The notes beneath the pieces were generated by a model. The model saw only the letters and a program-made list of their open reading frames with translations, made no database searches and was not told where the DNA came from. The position numbers and the translations under genes are program-made. This document shows, piece after piece, positions 45,780-56,799 of a DNA stretch of 64,000 bases (position 1 is its first letter; each line of letters opens with the position of its first letter). Source of the DNA: Neostapfia colusana (taxonomy: Eukaryota > Streptophyta > Magnoliopsida > Poales > Poaceae); the NCBI GenBank assembly GCA_030760725.1, contig JASWHV010000008.1:56829671-56893670 (forward strand). Direction: 5' to 3'.

Positions 45780-47510
45780 TGTAAGTGCATCTAGATATCT
45801 CCGTGGGTTTTGAATGATTGATGACGACAAATTAAGAGACTAATGAGCTGAGATGATCATTAGCACAGGACATTTCCAAGGCGGACACCTAAACTCTAAA
45901 AAAAGGAAAAAGATGAAGAACGGCGTCGAAGACTCGAAGAGTAGAAATTAGGGTTTCACTTGAGTCTTTAGTAGGCTAGCCGTGTAAAAGTGAGTGTGTG
46001 TGTGTCAAGTGCATTGAGATCATAGAAGAGAGCTCAAAGCGTTAGAAGTGTCAAATCCTTAGTGGAAAGAGGTAGAGAGGTAAAGTTGGGCAGGTCGGAC
46101 TAGTCCGGAATACCCACGGCTTAGTCCGTTTTGGGGCGGACTAAGAGTTCCTAACTGAGTTCGGACTTGTCTGTTTTGGGACGGACTAGTCCGTTTCTCT
46201 CTTGGTGAGAGTTTTTTGGGACTAAGTCCTGGTAGACCGGACTTGTCCGCCTCAGTGGCCAGACTAGTCCGGGCTAGCCAGACTTGTCCGTTTTCACACG
46301 GACCAAGAGTTCCTGTGTGGGTTCGGGCTAGTCCGTTCTGAGGCGGACTAGTCCGTATGATTGCGAGATGAGAGATCCCACGGCTAAGTCATGGTGGACT
46401 GGACTTGTCCACCTCTATCCTCCAGACTTGTCCGTTCTCACCCGGACAAAGAGTTCATGTGTGAGTTCGGGCTAGTCTGTTCTGAGGCAGACTAGTCCAT
46501 ATGGTTGTGAGATGAGAGCTCCCAAAGCTAAGTCTTGGTGGACCGGACTTGTCCGCCTCGGTGGCCGGACTAGTCTGGGTCCTCCAAACTTGTTCGCTCT
46601 CATCCGGACAAAGAGTTCCTGTGTGAGATCGGACTAGTCCGGTGTAAGGTGGACTAGTCCAAACTTTTGGTAGGTGGCAACGGTTGGCTTCAGGACTTCT
46701 ATAAAAGGAGATGCCCCGACCTCATTTAAATAACTCTGGAACCCTAGCGCCGCCACAGCCTTCCTAGAGATTCTCCAAGCCTTCTCCATTGCCTACTCAC
46801 CCTCTTGAATCAAATCTTGAGTGAATTTGGGTGTGTGAGAAGAGGAGAAGGAAGAACTTCGCGTTTAGGCTCTTGAAGTGATCTCGTGCATTTGGTGCGA
46901 CCTGTGGCTTGTAAGATCGGTGAAGCTTTGTGGAAGTGATCAAGTGGGAGCCTCGGATTGTGAGCAGCCCCAAAACTTTGTAAGTTCACCCTTGAGATAG
47001 TGAAGAACCGGGTTGGCCCTAGTGGCGACTTGGTGAGGAAAGGGTTGTTAGACCCGATCCTTTGTAGACTCCTCAACGGGGACGTAGATTCCTGAGTGGA
47101 ATCGAACCTCAGGAAAAATTCTTAGTGTCTCTCTTGCATGTACATTTCTTTAAAGATCAATATTGATTATGGTTTGTTTCAATTATTTCGCTATACATCA
47201 TCACAATCTTGCAATTCATTTCGATATTCTGTCACACTTGTCATATAGAATTGCTACTTGTTTTATCCACATTTTTTTAAACTAAAATCTGGAGAAAAAC
47301 CCATAAAAATGAAGCTTTAGACCCTTCCAGCAGTTTGACCAGACTAGTCCGCCCCTAAGCCAGAGTAGTCCATCCCTTTTAGTTTTTTCCAACAAGCAGA
47401 CCGGACTAGTCCGCCCCTGAGCCAGACTAGTCCGGCCCTTGTGTACTAATCTCATTTAATTAAGTCATTTCAGGTATTTTAGCCTATTCACCCCCCTCTA
47501 GGCAATTTCA
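45780..47510 (+). repeat. 3' LTR of S1, 1731 bp
   Basis: TGTAAGTGCATC ... GGCAATTTCA. It carries the palindrome array (46085-46670), the TATA motif (46699-46708) and the terminal palindrome cluster (47340-47440). The 40-bp shortfall against the 5' LTR comes mainly from losses inside the array, for example near 46100 and 46410. Confidence 0.94.
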
Positions 47511-47934
47511 CTCACTCGGTCAGCCGCCGCTTCCTCGCGAGGTCCGCAGCTGTCCCACCGCCGCCCCTCACCGGCGCCGCCACTCCGCCGCCGAGTCCCT
47601 TCACCGGGCCTCCCGACGCCGCCCAGCGACTGGCGCCGCCCCTCCCGGCGCCTGCCCATCCTGGCGCCGCGTGGCTGGTGCAGCTCCTCCCGCCACCGAG
47701 CTTCCTGTTCCCCAGGCTGCTTCGGAGTCCACGCACGCCATCGGTGTCATCCCGGACACCGCCACTCCCCTAGCCGCCGCCGAGCCACCTCCTCCGCCGG
47801 CTAGCTCAAGTAATGTTGAAATTTAATAAGTGTTTGCTCATTGCTAGTAAATGTGACATCAAAAATGGATCTTAAGCAGTTGCATAGCCTTGATGTGGGA
47901 TTTTGTCGAGAGAGAGCTTATGTGATTGATGGAT
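47511..47934 (+). mobile_element. GC-rich leader of the family-2 CACTA element, truncated
   Basis: Sequence very rich in CCGCCG continues the text left of S1 (19790-19851), and both share gccgccgcttcctcg. A donor-like caa/gtaatg at about 47811 ends the GC-rich part. AT-rich sequence then meets the end of the minus-strand transposase gene. No long plus-strand protein is visible. I interpret it as exon 1 and the intron start of a CACTA gene; the rest is missing. Confidence 0.5.
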
Positions 47935-50175
47935 CTATGATTGAAAAACGTATCCAAGCTCCGTGGCTAGTCTACGCTCTTTAGACTTTTTGAATTTAGC
48001 GAACAAAGACATCTGAGTAGCTAAAGGAAGGAAAATCAACCTATATTGCACGGGACCGCCCACTTTAGATTCATATGGAAGATGGATAAGGAGATGTTGC
48101 ATTGGATTGAAGAAGCCTGGAGGAAAAAATGTCATCTTACATAATAATATCTGTATCTCCTTCTCCAACTTACTCATCATTTCTATTGTGATTTCTTTAG
48201 CACAGAGGTGTATATAGAAGTGGCTAATCTCGGTAGAAGTCTTTCCATGATCATCTGATAATCATGACTCTTCAACCCAGTGAGTTTTCCCGTTTTCACA
48301 TTCATAGCTTGTTTCACACTAGCTGCGTAACCATCTAGGAATTTCAAACTTTTCAACCAGTCGAGGACCTCTTTTTTTATTTGGGTCAAAGACGGAAGTA
48401 AGCACGTGGTTTACCACCACATTTAGAGAGCTCAAGCGTTGGATGGCTACAAAGCTCAGCCTGATCCTTTCGAGTCTTTATATTGTCTTTTGTTTTGCCC
48501 GTCATGTTCATGCATGTGCTTATGATACATTCCCCCGTGTTACGCTCTTGATGCATGACATAAATATTGTGCATTAGTATCAACGACTTACATATGGTAG
48601 CTCCCATAGTCCACATATATGAGTCCAATTGTGATCATCTCCAAAACCGAGAAAATATCCAGGCCGATCTTTATCTAGCAATAGTTTGTCCAACATATCA
48701 GATATTTCCGACCCGTTAAGATGTTTTGATGGTCCTTTAGTGACAACGGTGTCCTTTCTAAATACATTCCTCTATTGCCTAAACATGTGATTTGAAGGAA
48801 GCCAACGTCTTTAACAATCGAAGTAACATATCTTTCCTCCATGACTAAGTCGAAAACAATCAGTGTCAGAAGCACATATCAGACAAGTCAAACGACCGTG
48901 GGTGCTCCATCCAGAAAACATGCCATACACCGGAAAATCATGGATGGACCACAAATAAGCCGCTCGAAGGTTGAATCGCTGCTTCTTGTAATTGTCGTAC
49001 GCTTTGACTCCGTTTCACAACATTTTCAATTCTTCAATCAGCAATTTCAACATCATGTTGATACATGACCCAGGATGATCCAGCCCACGTAAAATGAGGC
49101 TAAGGAACATGAACTCATACATTATACAAAGAACCGGTGGTAGATTGTACGGAATGACAAAGGCAGGCCAACAGGAGTATGGTGAAGCGTTTGTACTGAA
49201 TGGCAAAAATCCATCTATCGCAAACCCAATCCGAACATTTCTCGCATCACGGTCAATATCTGGATCAAACCGGTCCAGCGCCTTTCATGCCTCACCGTCG
49301 GACGGGTGCGTCATGACTTCTTTGTTCTGACGTACACCTTCTTTGTGCCATCTCATGTGTCTGGCAGTTTTTTTAAAGAAACAAACGCTTCAACCAAGGT
49401 GTCACGGGTAAGTATCGAAGCTACTTACGTGCGACTTCCGTCTTCACATTTTCACCATCTTGATTAACGACTTTGACATACCTCGATTCATCACATTTTA
49501 AACATTTCTTCTCTTTAGCATGTTCTTTCTAGAAAAGCATGTAGTTGTTTGGACACACATAAATCTTCTCATATTTCATACCGAGGACCAAAAGCAATTT
49601 CTTCGCGTGATACATATCTTTAGGCACTTTATGGGGCTGTGGGAGGATATCGCTGATAATTTTGATGAGGTCATTGTAACAATTATTAGAAAAGGAGTAC
49701 TTAGACTTAACTTCCATAAGTCTAGTCATGAAAGTGAGGAGGGTCACTTTCGTGTGTTCATGCAGCGGCTGTTTTGAAGCATTGAGAAGCTCAAAGGACG
49801 CTTCAACCTCCGTTGTAGGTGGATCTTACGTAACATTTGGTTGTATAGCTTCTAGCATCTTATCCATCCTATCATCCCCCGTGTTATCATCATTGTCCTC
49901 TTCCACTTCTTGTACGGCTTTAGAAGCTATCTCGTCGTGAAGGTCCAGACCTCATAACATGGCGTGTAACCGTTTTGACACAAATGTATCGAAAGTTCCA
50001 CTTTATCCAAAAACTTGGTATTCCGGTATTTTGTACATGGGCACTGCACCTTATCGGTATTTGACAACAAAAATGCTCGATCTACAAAAGCATCTGTCTT
50101 GGCGAACAACTCATCTGAGTGACCACCAGATCTGCTCTTCCAACCAGTATACATCCAACTGCGGTCTTCACCCAT
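47935..50175 (-). pseudogene. CACTA (En/Spm) TNP2-type transposase gene, decayed
   Basis: The minus strand from ATG at 50175 gives a transposase-associated domain: SWMYTGWKSRSGGHSDEL, then CPCTKYRN and SIHLCQNGYTPCYEVW. Down the strand in changing frames come KYSFSNNCYNDLIKIISDIL, YHAKKLLLVLGMKYEKIYVC, the TNP2 catalytic region with GFAIDGFLPFSTNASPYSCW and VPYNLPP-like residues, and LTCLICASDTDCFRL. The DUF4218-type domain is at 47935-48180 (CKMTFFPPGFFNPMQHLLIH; KVGGPVQYRLIF). Many stops and frame changes make it non-functional. The C-terminal DUF4216-type domain expected next is absent here; a copy of that domain lies at 55373-56283 on the other strand. Upstream it shares the leader and terminal structure of a family-1 element. 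Confidence 0.88.
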
Positions 50176-51300
50176 GTTTTACTATGCAGTATAAAGCCAG
50201 AGAAATTGCGTTCACTTTACATCTGTTGGAAGGGATAGGTCCTAAACCCACCCAAGAGTGACCGCAAAGAGTGTGCTTATAACGAGACACGGGGTCCAGA
50301 TCCAGACAAAATTTTGGCAACATAACCCCGCTGTTCTCCTTCTGCACGCCCGATAATGGTGCAGCGGAGAACATTAGGTTTACGCCGTCAAAATCTCGTC
50401 CGAATTCAGACCTCGCGTCTCGTCATAAGCATGCCCCCTCGGTCACTCCCAGGCTGTCCAAAAAGGGACAATTCCGAACCTACACGCCTCACATACGTAA
50501 TGCATATGAGACGGACTGGTCCGAAATGGGTGACGCATATTGTATAGATTACGTTAATCTTACGTTTTGGAGTGATTTACGAGAGAGAGGAAAGAACGAG
50601 AGAGAGGAGAAAAGAACGATGGCGATTAGGGCTAAAAATGGACGGAGAGTACTCGGCGACGGTGGCGGACAGCGGAGGAACTCCGACGATCTTGTTCTCC
50701 GACACAGATGGACAAAAAATCTTGGGACATGATCGGTTGGCTTCACAGAAAGCTAAGAAGTGCTAAACTAGTTGGCTATGGCCGCGGCGGCCATGGTCAT
50801 GGCACCAACAACGCTTCTTGATCGAAACCACACGGTTCTCGACGGTGCTCTACTCTATTTAAGCGCGGCAATTGGGAAATTGTCCTTTAAATGGCCCGTG
50901 TCGGGCCATAAATGGGTTGTGCCTGGTTGAGCCGGCCCGAAGCCTGTTTATTTATATTTCGATATTATATACTCAAGCAATCAAATTAAACTAAAATTTC
51001 TTACTTAATAATTAACTAACTCAAAATTTTAAAAGAAATATTAAACTAACTTAATAATCAACTAAACCAAAATTAAGTGACCTAATTAAGTAATAAATTA
51101 AATCATCAACTAAACTAATTAATAAAATAACTAAATTAAGAACTAAATTAACTAAATGAATTAAGTTAATTTCTAAATGAACTAAATTACTTACTAAATA
51201 AACTAAATTAATTACTAAATGAACTAAATTAATTACTAAATGAACTAAATAAACTAAATTAATTGCTAAAAAAACTAAATGAATTACTAAATAAAATGTA
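50176..51300 (-). other. 5' leader and intron of the minus-strand CACTA element
   Basis: On the minus strand the leader includes a hairpin-like gtccctttttggac near 50455-50470. A possible TATA-like cttaaatagag lies near 50860. 50960-51300 is a very AT-rich stretch built of aactaaattaattactaaatg-like units (about 20 bp). The same order (GC-rich exon, AT-rich repeated intron) occurs in the plus-strand element at 54425-55020. Confidence 0.5.
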
Positions 51301-51861
51301 CCTCGAAGTGGCGGCGAAGCGGGGCGGGCTTGGGGACGAGTGGCGGTGGCAGGGGCGGCTCGACGCAGGGAGGCGGGGCGGTGCGGGGCGGCGGCGTGGC
51401 CTGGGGAGCGCGGGGCGGTGCGGGGCGGCGGGGCTGCCAGGGGAGCGTGGTGCGGCGGCGCCGGGACGGCTCGGGCTGCGGGGCGGCGTGAGGAGGCGCG
51501 TGGCGGCGACGCCGGTGCTGCGCGGGCGGTGGTGCCGTTGAAGGGACCCCGGGGCGGCGGGGAGGCACGGCGCGGCGGCAGCTCCGGTACGGCGTGGCGC
51601 GGCAGCGGTTCTCGGTAGCGGCGGTGCGGGCTCGGGCTGAATGAGTCCGAGCTCGGGCCTGGGTGGCGGTTAAAATCTAGAACTTACGACGTTCGGGTAA
51701 ATTACGACGGCTTAGGATTATGACCGTCGTAAGTTACTCATAGTTTACGACGGGGCCTTAACTTACGACGGCTTAGGGTGACGACCGTCGTAAGTTAGTT
51801 TACTTACGACAGTCCACAACGACCATCGTAAGTTAAGTTACTTACCTCGTAATGTGTTATG
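51301..51861 (-). mobile_element. 5' end of the minus-strand CACTA element (family 1)
   Basis: A GC-rich leader (51301-51660) is followed by the subterminal cluster 51665-51861 with repeated TTACGACGG and CCGTCGTAA. The outer end reads ctcgtaatgtg at 51846-51856, a weak match to a complementary CACTA terminus, so the exact border is uncertain. It abuts the LINE fragment. Confidence 0.6.
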
Positions 51862-51879
51862 TTTCCTGTATTGAAGGTT

Positions 51880-52145
51880 TTCATGGCTACACATGAAATT
51901 GTTCCTTAAACTGAATTTGTGATATATCATAGACTACTACTAGGACCCATTTGAAGCTATCTGATTTAGTTCTACGCCTAATAAAATACCACCATACCGA
52001 CCTCTCAGTTCTTTATAGTGCCATAAAAAATCTCGTCTTGTGCACAAATTTCTAAGAAATGGGAAGCTAAAATATTTTGCACCTGCTTCTGAGAATGCAA
52101 CAAAACTCAGATTCTGGTGTTTCATCAAATCAGAAATAAATCTAT
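51880..52145 (-). pseudogene. LINE ORF2, N-terminal endonuclease fragment
   Basis: The reading MMKHQNLSFVAFSEAGAKY ... HYKELRGRYGGILLGVEL matches the opening of plant LINE endonucleases, which carry an ETG-like motif (SEAG here) and a GRSGGILLGV-like motif (GRYGGILLGV here). It is followed by stops and a diverged piece (YHKFSLRNNF). The catalytic Glu of the ETG motif is retained as the E of SEAG. Confidence 0.72.
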
Positions 52146-52570
52146 GTTTTTTGGGTCTTTGAACCCATTACTATTCCAAAATATTCTTTTCATAAAAAAC
52201 TATATATATTCAAGATTACTGCACCTTCCTTTCCTGGTTTTAATTGAATTGGAACCTCCGTTAAACTCAGCAATATAATCATCGTGATCATTGCTCAAGT
52301 CCATTACCTCATCCATAATATGATTCTGTCCAATTCTTCCTCATTTTCTATTTATTTTCTTCATCTTCTAGTATCACTATATATTTTTATCTCTAGGATC
52401 AGCATACTTTAATCTACTGGATTCTAATGTTTTCAAATCATCAATTGCTACTTTAACTGTAGTATCATCATATCCCAATGATATCCCAGTACTATTTGGA
52501 TTATCATTTATAACATTATCAGGAAAATGTAGGAACGAATGGGGGTCCTGATCTTTATTTCTTGTAGCTT

Positions 52571-54048
52571 TCATCTTTTCTGCCCTGTCAAGCGAGGAAT
52601 CACGGTGTCGGATCTCCGCTTGCTCCCACCTGAAGCAGAATGAGATGATGATGCCTCCGGGATGGGTGAGAAGTCTTGTGCTGTCACCGTCTTGCTCTCC
52701 TCATCCGATTCAATCAAAGAATCGATGTGCCTGTTCCATTCTTCATTATTCAGAGTCACTGATTTGTGTCTCCACTTCTGTCCCCTCCTCCACACATTCC
52801 CCATAACATCATCTTTCTAAATTTCTGACTTCTGGATCTTTCTCCCTCCGCCATGTCAACCTGTGTGCCTTGCAATGCTTCTGATGACTGTATTGCCGCA
52901 CTAACTGGCAACTGGCATAACAGCCCCCCCGTGTGTCTTTGAGTCCAGCAACAGACGCAGCTGTCATGTTCGGAAGTGAAATGTGAAACACTCGATGCTG
53001 CTGCGTTCCATTTGGCTCGTCAGGTACCAGGAGGTTGTTTGTTTTACTGCTACCTGGAAACCCCTTGCGAGCTAAGCCTCCCTTCCCTGTTTGGTTGATA
53101 TTATATCTCCTCCAGCTCCTTCGTTCTCATTCTGATCACCATCTCCATCCCAACCAAAATCAATATCAACTGGTTCCGGGTTATTTTCACCAACGTTGTA
53201 CTCAATCCGAAATTTCAGCTCATAAAATAGTCACATGTAACCACATCCACGGACTAAGATAGTAAATTAGGGTCAAGAATAAGCACACGTCATACTTCCT
53301 TGTAAACATCATATCAACATCCTTCGTAACTCTCATAATTGATCACACAGCTTAACTCCTAAGGTAAACATGTACATTGTACCCAAACTTTTGGCAAGGT
53401 CGCTTTTGCCTCAAAGCCGCTACCAGCTCTTCAATTTTTAGTTTAGCATTTTGAACTTTTGTCTGTACAACTCCCCACTCCACCATACGCTGCAGTTCAT
53501 CCCTGGAAGGAAAGACATTCTTGAAAGTGTTACTCCGCTTATCTTCCACATTCCATGCCCATTTTCTTTGAATCAATCTCTAGTTCTGCAATCACATTAG
53601 GAACAGTTAGAACTCCAGCCATGACACGGATCGCAGCTGACTTTGAGTCACCCTTTAGCCTTCGGTTCAGTGTGTAAGGTATGTAAAAGAAGACCAAAAT
53701 GGACCTGTGAACCAGGCTCTTGACTGCATAGCTACAAATAGATGTGCTCTGTTTTGCCCCACGGTATGTGGGATATCTTGTTTTGACATGTTCGTTGCAA
53801 ACACAAATCTCACAATACATCTCCCGCAAACACTCGAGCATATTATGACCCTTCGAATAGAACATGTAGCAATATGGCAATTTGCCATTTCCATCCTTTG
53901 GCAACTTCCTCAATGCCTCGGAGATCTCATATGTGGTAGCCTTCGAGGTGACCTTGATTGTCTCCAATTTAGATGATGATTTGATATCCCGGCTGGAGTC
54001 AATTTGCCTAGCATTATCTTGCGGTATAGATGGTGTAGCACTATGCAA
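52571..54048 (-). pseudogene. LINE ORF1-type zinc-knuckle protein, decayed
   Basis: From 54048 the minus strand shows EISEALRKLPKDGNGKLPYC, then a cysteine/histidine cluster (CYMFYSKGHNMLEC; CEICVCNEHVKTRYP) resembling the paired knuckles of grass LINE ORF1 and DUF4283-type proteins, with one Cys replaced by Tyr. SAAIRVMAGVLTVPNVIAEL follows. After a frameshift comes RSNTFKNVFPSRDELQRMVE (53352-53576). Further decayed pieces include WRREKDPEVRN (52809-52991) and a Ser-rich segment (52571-52804). At least three frame changes. Confidence 0.7.
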
Positions 54049-54635
54049 TAGCCAGTTGTTATGAGCTGCTGCATGTGCCAGTAAATTGAAAGCCGCAGTC
54101 TCTGTTCATGGTTCCCACTGAATTTCCAGATGCAATTCCTCTGTGACTGAAACTACTTTGTTTGCCCCAATTGAAATAATTGCCAACACTTCAAAATGGC
54201 AACATTTACGACGGCCAGTGTTATTTATGACTAGGATTGGCCGTCGTAAATATATTTATTTATAACGGCCAAGTTTGACCATCATAAATAAAAGCTTGTT
54301 TACGATGGTCTGACCTAGACCGTCGTAAATACCAGCTTATTTACAACGGCTCTGGCTCCCCATCGTAAATAAGCTTATTTACTACGGCCTGGCCACGGGT
54401 TGTCGCGAATAAGCACCTTATGTCTGTTCGCGAGCGGGCCGCGCCAGCTCCTCCTCTCCTGACGCCCGCACGCCGCCGCCCAACTCCGCTTGCCGCCACC
54501 GTCCCGCAGCAGCCCCGCCCCGCCCCCGGCCCCTGGCCGACCCCCAAGGTCCCTCGGCCGCCCCGAGCTCACAAGTAGTTGTTTGTTTTTGGTGTTCAAT
54601 TTATGTAAATTTCTTGTATAAGTATTTAATTGAAT

Positions 54636-55012
54636 TGTAAGTTTAGTTGTTAATTATTTAGGTGTAAATTGAATTGTAAATTTAGTTATTAATTATTTAG
54701 GTGTAAATTGTATTGTAAATTTAGTTGTTACTTATTTAGGTGTAAATTGATATGTAAATATAGTTCTTAATTTTTTAGGTGTAAATTGAATTGTAAATTT
54801 AGTTGTTAATTATTCAGGTGTAAATTTATATGTAAATTTAGTTGATAATTATTTAGTTGTAAATTAAATTGTAAATTTAGTAGTTAATTATTTAGGTGTA
54901 AATTGAATTGTAAATTTACTTGTTATCATTTATGTGTAAATTGGTATGTAAATTTAGTTGTAAACTGAATTGTAAATTTAGTTGTTAATTATTTAGGAGT
55001 AAATTGTCTTTA
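54636..55012 (+). repeat. 39-bp AT-rich minisatellite in the CACTA intron
   Basis: About nine to ten imperfect copies of a unit containing taaatttagttgttaatta and tttaggtgtaaattgaatt, period about 39 bp. Confidence 0.85.
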
Positions 55013-55372
55013 ATTTATTAATTAGTTTTATTTTAGGTGATAAATAGTTGTTTAATTGGGAAATTTATTATTTTGTTAGTTTAATTGTTATTTATTCATT
55101 ATTTAGTTGAGAATTATTATAAAATTGAATGATAATTGTATGCTCTCACGAGGGTTAGCTATATACACTGTCGTAAGAGCATGTGTATAATATATTATTT
55201 ATGTTGACTCTGGACTGCATGGTCGCTAGTACGGCAATATTTAGTAGAATAACCATCGAACCAAACATGGAGGCGAACAACAATAATATTTTGAGTAAGT
55301 ATTTATTCTACATCTATGATACGTATAATTCTTTACTATACCTCAATTCTAATATTCTTGTTTTTTGGACAG

Positions 55373-56283
55373 TGAGTTCTATAAGCAAAATTGGACACTT
55401 AGACATCAACATATGAGCAAGCGGGTAGAAACAATGCGACGAGATAGAATTAATAGAGGCACTAATTTTCTATCTTGGTTTTGAGATCAAGTAAATTTTA
55501 TTGTCATTTCTCTATCTTGAATTATATAATAGTATGTAAAAAATATTCTTACAAGTTCATATTTTGGACAGTGCATAAAAGATACTGAGGTCTATCAAGA
55601 CTTGCAACAACTATCTCAAGGAATATTGAAAGTTAGGATCTATGGTCGGTACGATGTCAGTGGGTTCTAATTCCGTTCGACTCAATTTGAATCTCTTCGT
55701 CCTCTTGCAGCAACTACTAACACCAGAGTTGTGACGAGAGCAATCAATATTGAAGGACGGGAAACTAGTACTATGGGATCATTAATAAAATCCTCGAATT
55801 CAACTTTGCCTATAATAAGAAACTTAAAGTTGTTTTCTTGATTGTGACTGGTTTTATAACCATAATGGAACCCATCAAAATAAATTTAGCATGGTTGAAG
55901 TAAAACAAAAAAAAGCTCCGATGGTATGACTCTTTGGTCATTGCAGACTAGACTGAGCAAGTATATTATATACCTTATCCAAGAGATAAGATGAATGCTT
56001 GGTGGGTCGTACACAAGGTCAATCCTCGTGAACGGTTATATACCCAGACGATGTTAGGCACCATGATACTCCGACGTCGGTTGGTGAGTTTGATGATGTT
56101 TACCAAGAAGAAGATCCGCCAACCTTATTTATCATTGTGCCTGGCCAAGAACTCGATGACTTAGTTGGAAACACCGATGATGTACAGACTCGTGAGAAGC
56201 GCAAACGAGAAATAGTCATTAAAATAGTTTGATGGTCTGGTTTAAGGAGTAGAGTAAATGAGAATGATTCTGATGACTTTTAG
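55373..56283 (+). pseudogene. CACTA transposase C-terminal exons (DUF4216 region)
   Basis: Exon 1 (55373-55490) follows ttttttggacag and reads EFYKQNWTLRHQHMSKRVET, then RRDRINRGTNFLSWF, a TGA where CGA fits, and DQ before the donor gtaaat. Exon 2 starts at 55572 after ttttggacag with TEVYQDLQQLSQGILKVRIY and FRSTQFESLRPLAATTNTRV. VIADQTEQVYY-like and NAWWVVHKVNPRERLY-like pieces follow in changing frames, then an acidic C-terminus (FDDVYQEEDPPTLFIIVPGQ). This is the part that follows DUF4218 in intact TNP2 proteins. Several stops and indels make it dead. Confidence 0.8.
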
Positions 56284-56570
56284 TAATGAATACAAGTAAT
56301 ATTTTCTTTGTTTATTATTTCATGTTGTATATTTTGTAATAATTGTACTTATGAATGCATCATTGAAATAGAATGTGGGGGACACCCTTTTCCAGGGTAG
56401 TAGCTCACGAGAGAGCAGCCAATCTCAGTTATTGAGATACGTGCTCTCAGAGCTGGCAAGCAGACCTGTTGCCTTTCAGCGGACCAAGTTAATTTGACTT
56501 ATCAATCGTATTCTATTACATTATAAATTAATCTATTTATATTTTCTTAAAACTATTATAATATTGCAGG

Positions 56571-56791
56571 ATGACTCAGAGTCAGAGGCCTAGGCCGAGG
56601 CGCCTCCTGAGCCACATTCGACTGACCATCGTTTCGGGTCAGCTGACCACCCTTCCGGGTCGTCCGAGGACACGGAGGCGCAGAGAAGGCGACGAACTAG
56701 GAGTCTCCATTATGTGGCTCCTCCTTCGGTTCCTAGAGATGAAGCAACATTGTCGGTTATTCGCCCTGTTGATGATAGGTAAGAATATCTT
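56571..56791 (+). pseudogene. further exon of the plus-strand CACTA element, unknown product
   Basis: It is bounded by acceptor-like atattgcag (ending 56570) and donor-like gtaagaat (from about 56780). It reads DDSESEA, a TAG, then AEAPPEPHSTDH, RRRRTRSLHYVAPPSVPRDE and LSVIRPVDD. It may belong to the second gene that CACTA elements carry. I do not recognise a domain. Confidence 0.45.
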
Positions 56792-56799
56792 ACATTGTA

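Larger units (their letters stand above)
19852..47510 (+). mobile_element. S1: SIRE/Maximus-like Ty1/copia retrotransposon, split by G2
   Basis: Two LTRs (19852-21623 and 45780-47510) bound a plus-strand gag, protease, integrase, RT and RNase H, followed by a large extra ORF. The flanks are ctcat (19847-19851) and ctcac (47511-47515), a 5-bp target duplication with one change. Without G2 (15,388 bp plus 5 bp of duplicated target) the element is about 12.27 kb. The copia order, coiled-coil gag extension and downstream ORF fit the SIRE/Maximus lineage; that placement is inference. It was inserted in the GC-rich leader of a family-2 CACTA element. By eye its LTRs differ more than those of G2, consistent with S1 being older than the G2 inside it. 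Confidence 0.93.
51862..54186 (-). mobile_element. non-LTR retrotransposon (LINE) fragment
   Basis: The minus strand carries an ORF1-type gene followed by the start of an ORF2 endonuclease, the order of plant L1-type elements. It lies between two CACTA terminal clusters. The reverse transcriptase part of ORF2 is absent because the sequence meets the CACTA end at about 51861. All frames are decayed. Confidence 0.75.
54187..56795 (+). mobile_element. plus-strand CACTA element (family 1), internally deleted and 3'-truncated
   Basis: CACTTCAAAATGG at 54187 is a one-mismatch CACTA terminus. The subterminal cluster (54208-54425) repeats TTTACGACGG/CCGTCGTAAA. A GC-rich exon-like stretch (54425-54570), an AT-rich repeated intron (54600-55020) and C-terminal transposase exons follow. 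The TNP2 catalytic part is missing. The 3' end is cut where the Tat-like element begins at about 56796. Confidence 0.7.

Noticed and set aside
51263..51618. Overlapping ORFs of about 92 codons on both strands in the GGCGGC-rich stretch
   Set aside because: Low-complexity GC-rich sequence is open in several frames. It fits the leader of a CACTA element better than a gene.
55139..56470. Inverted short motifs (tgctctcacgag ... cgtaagagcat; ctcacgagagagcag ... gtgctctcagag) as ends of a small transposon
   Set aside because: The arms are short and imperfect, and no target duplication could be seen. They lie in introns of the CACTA element.
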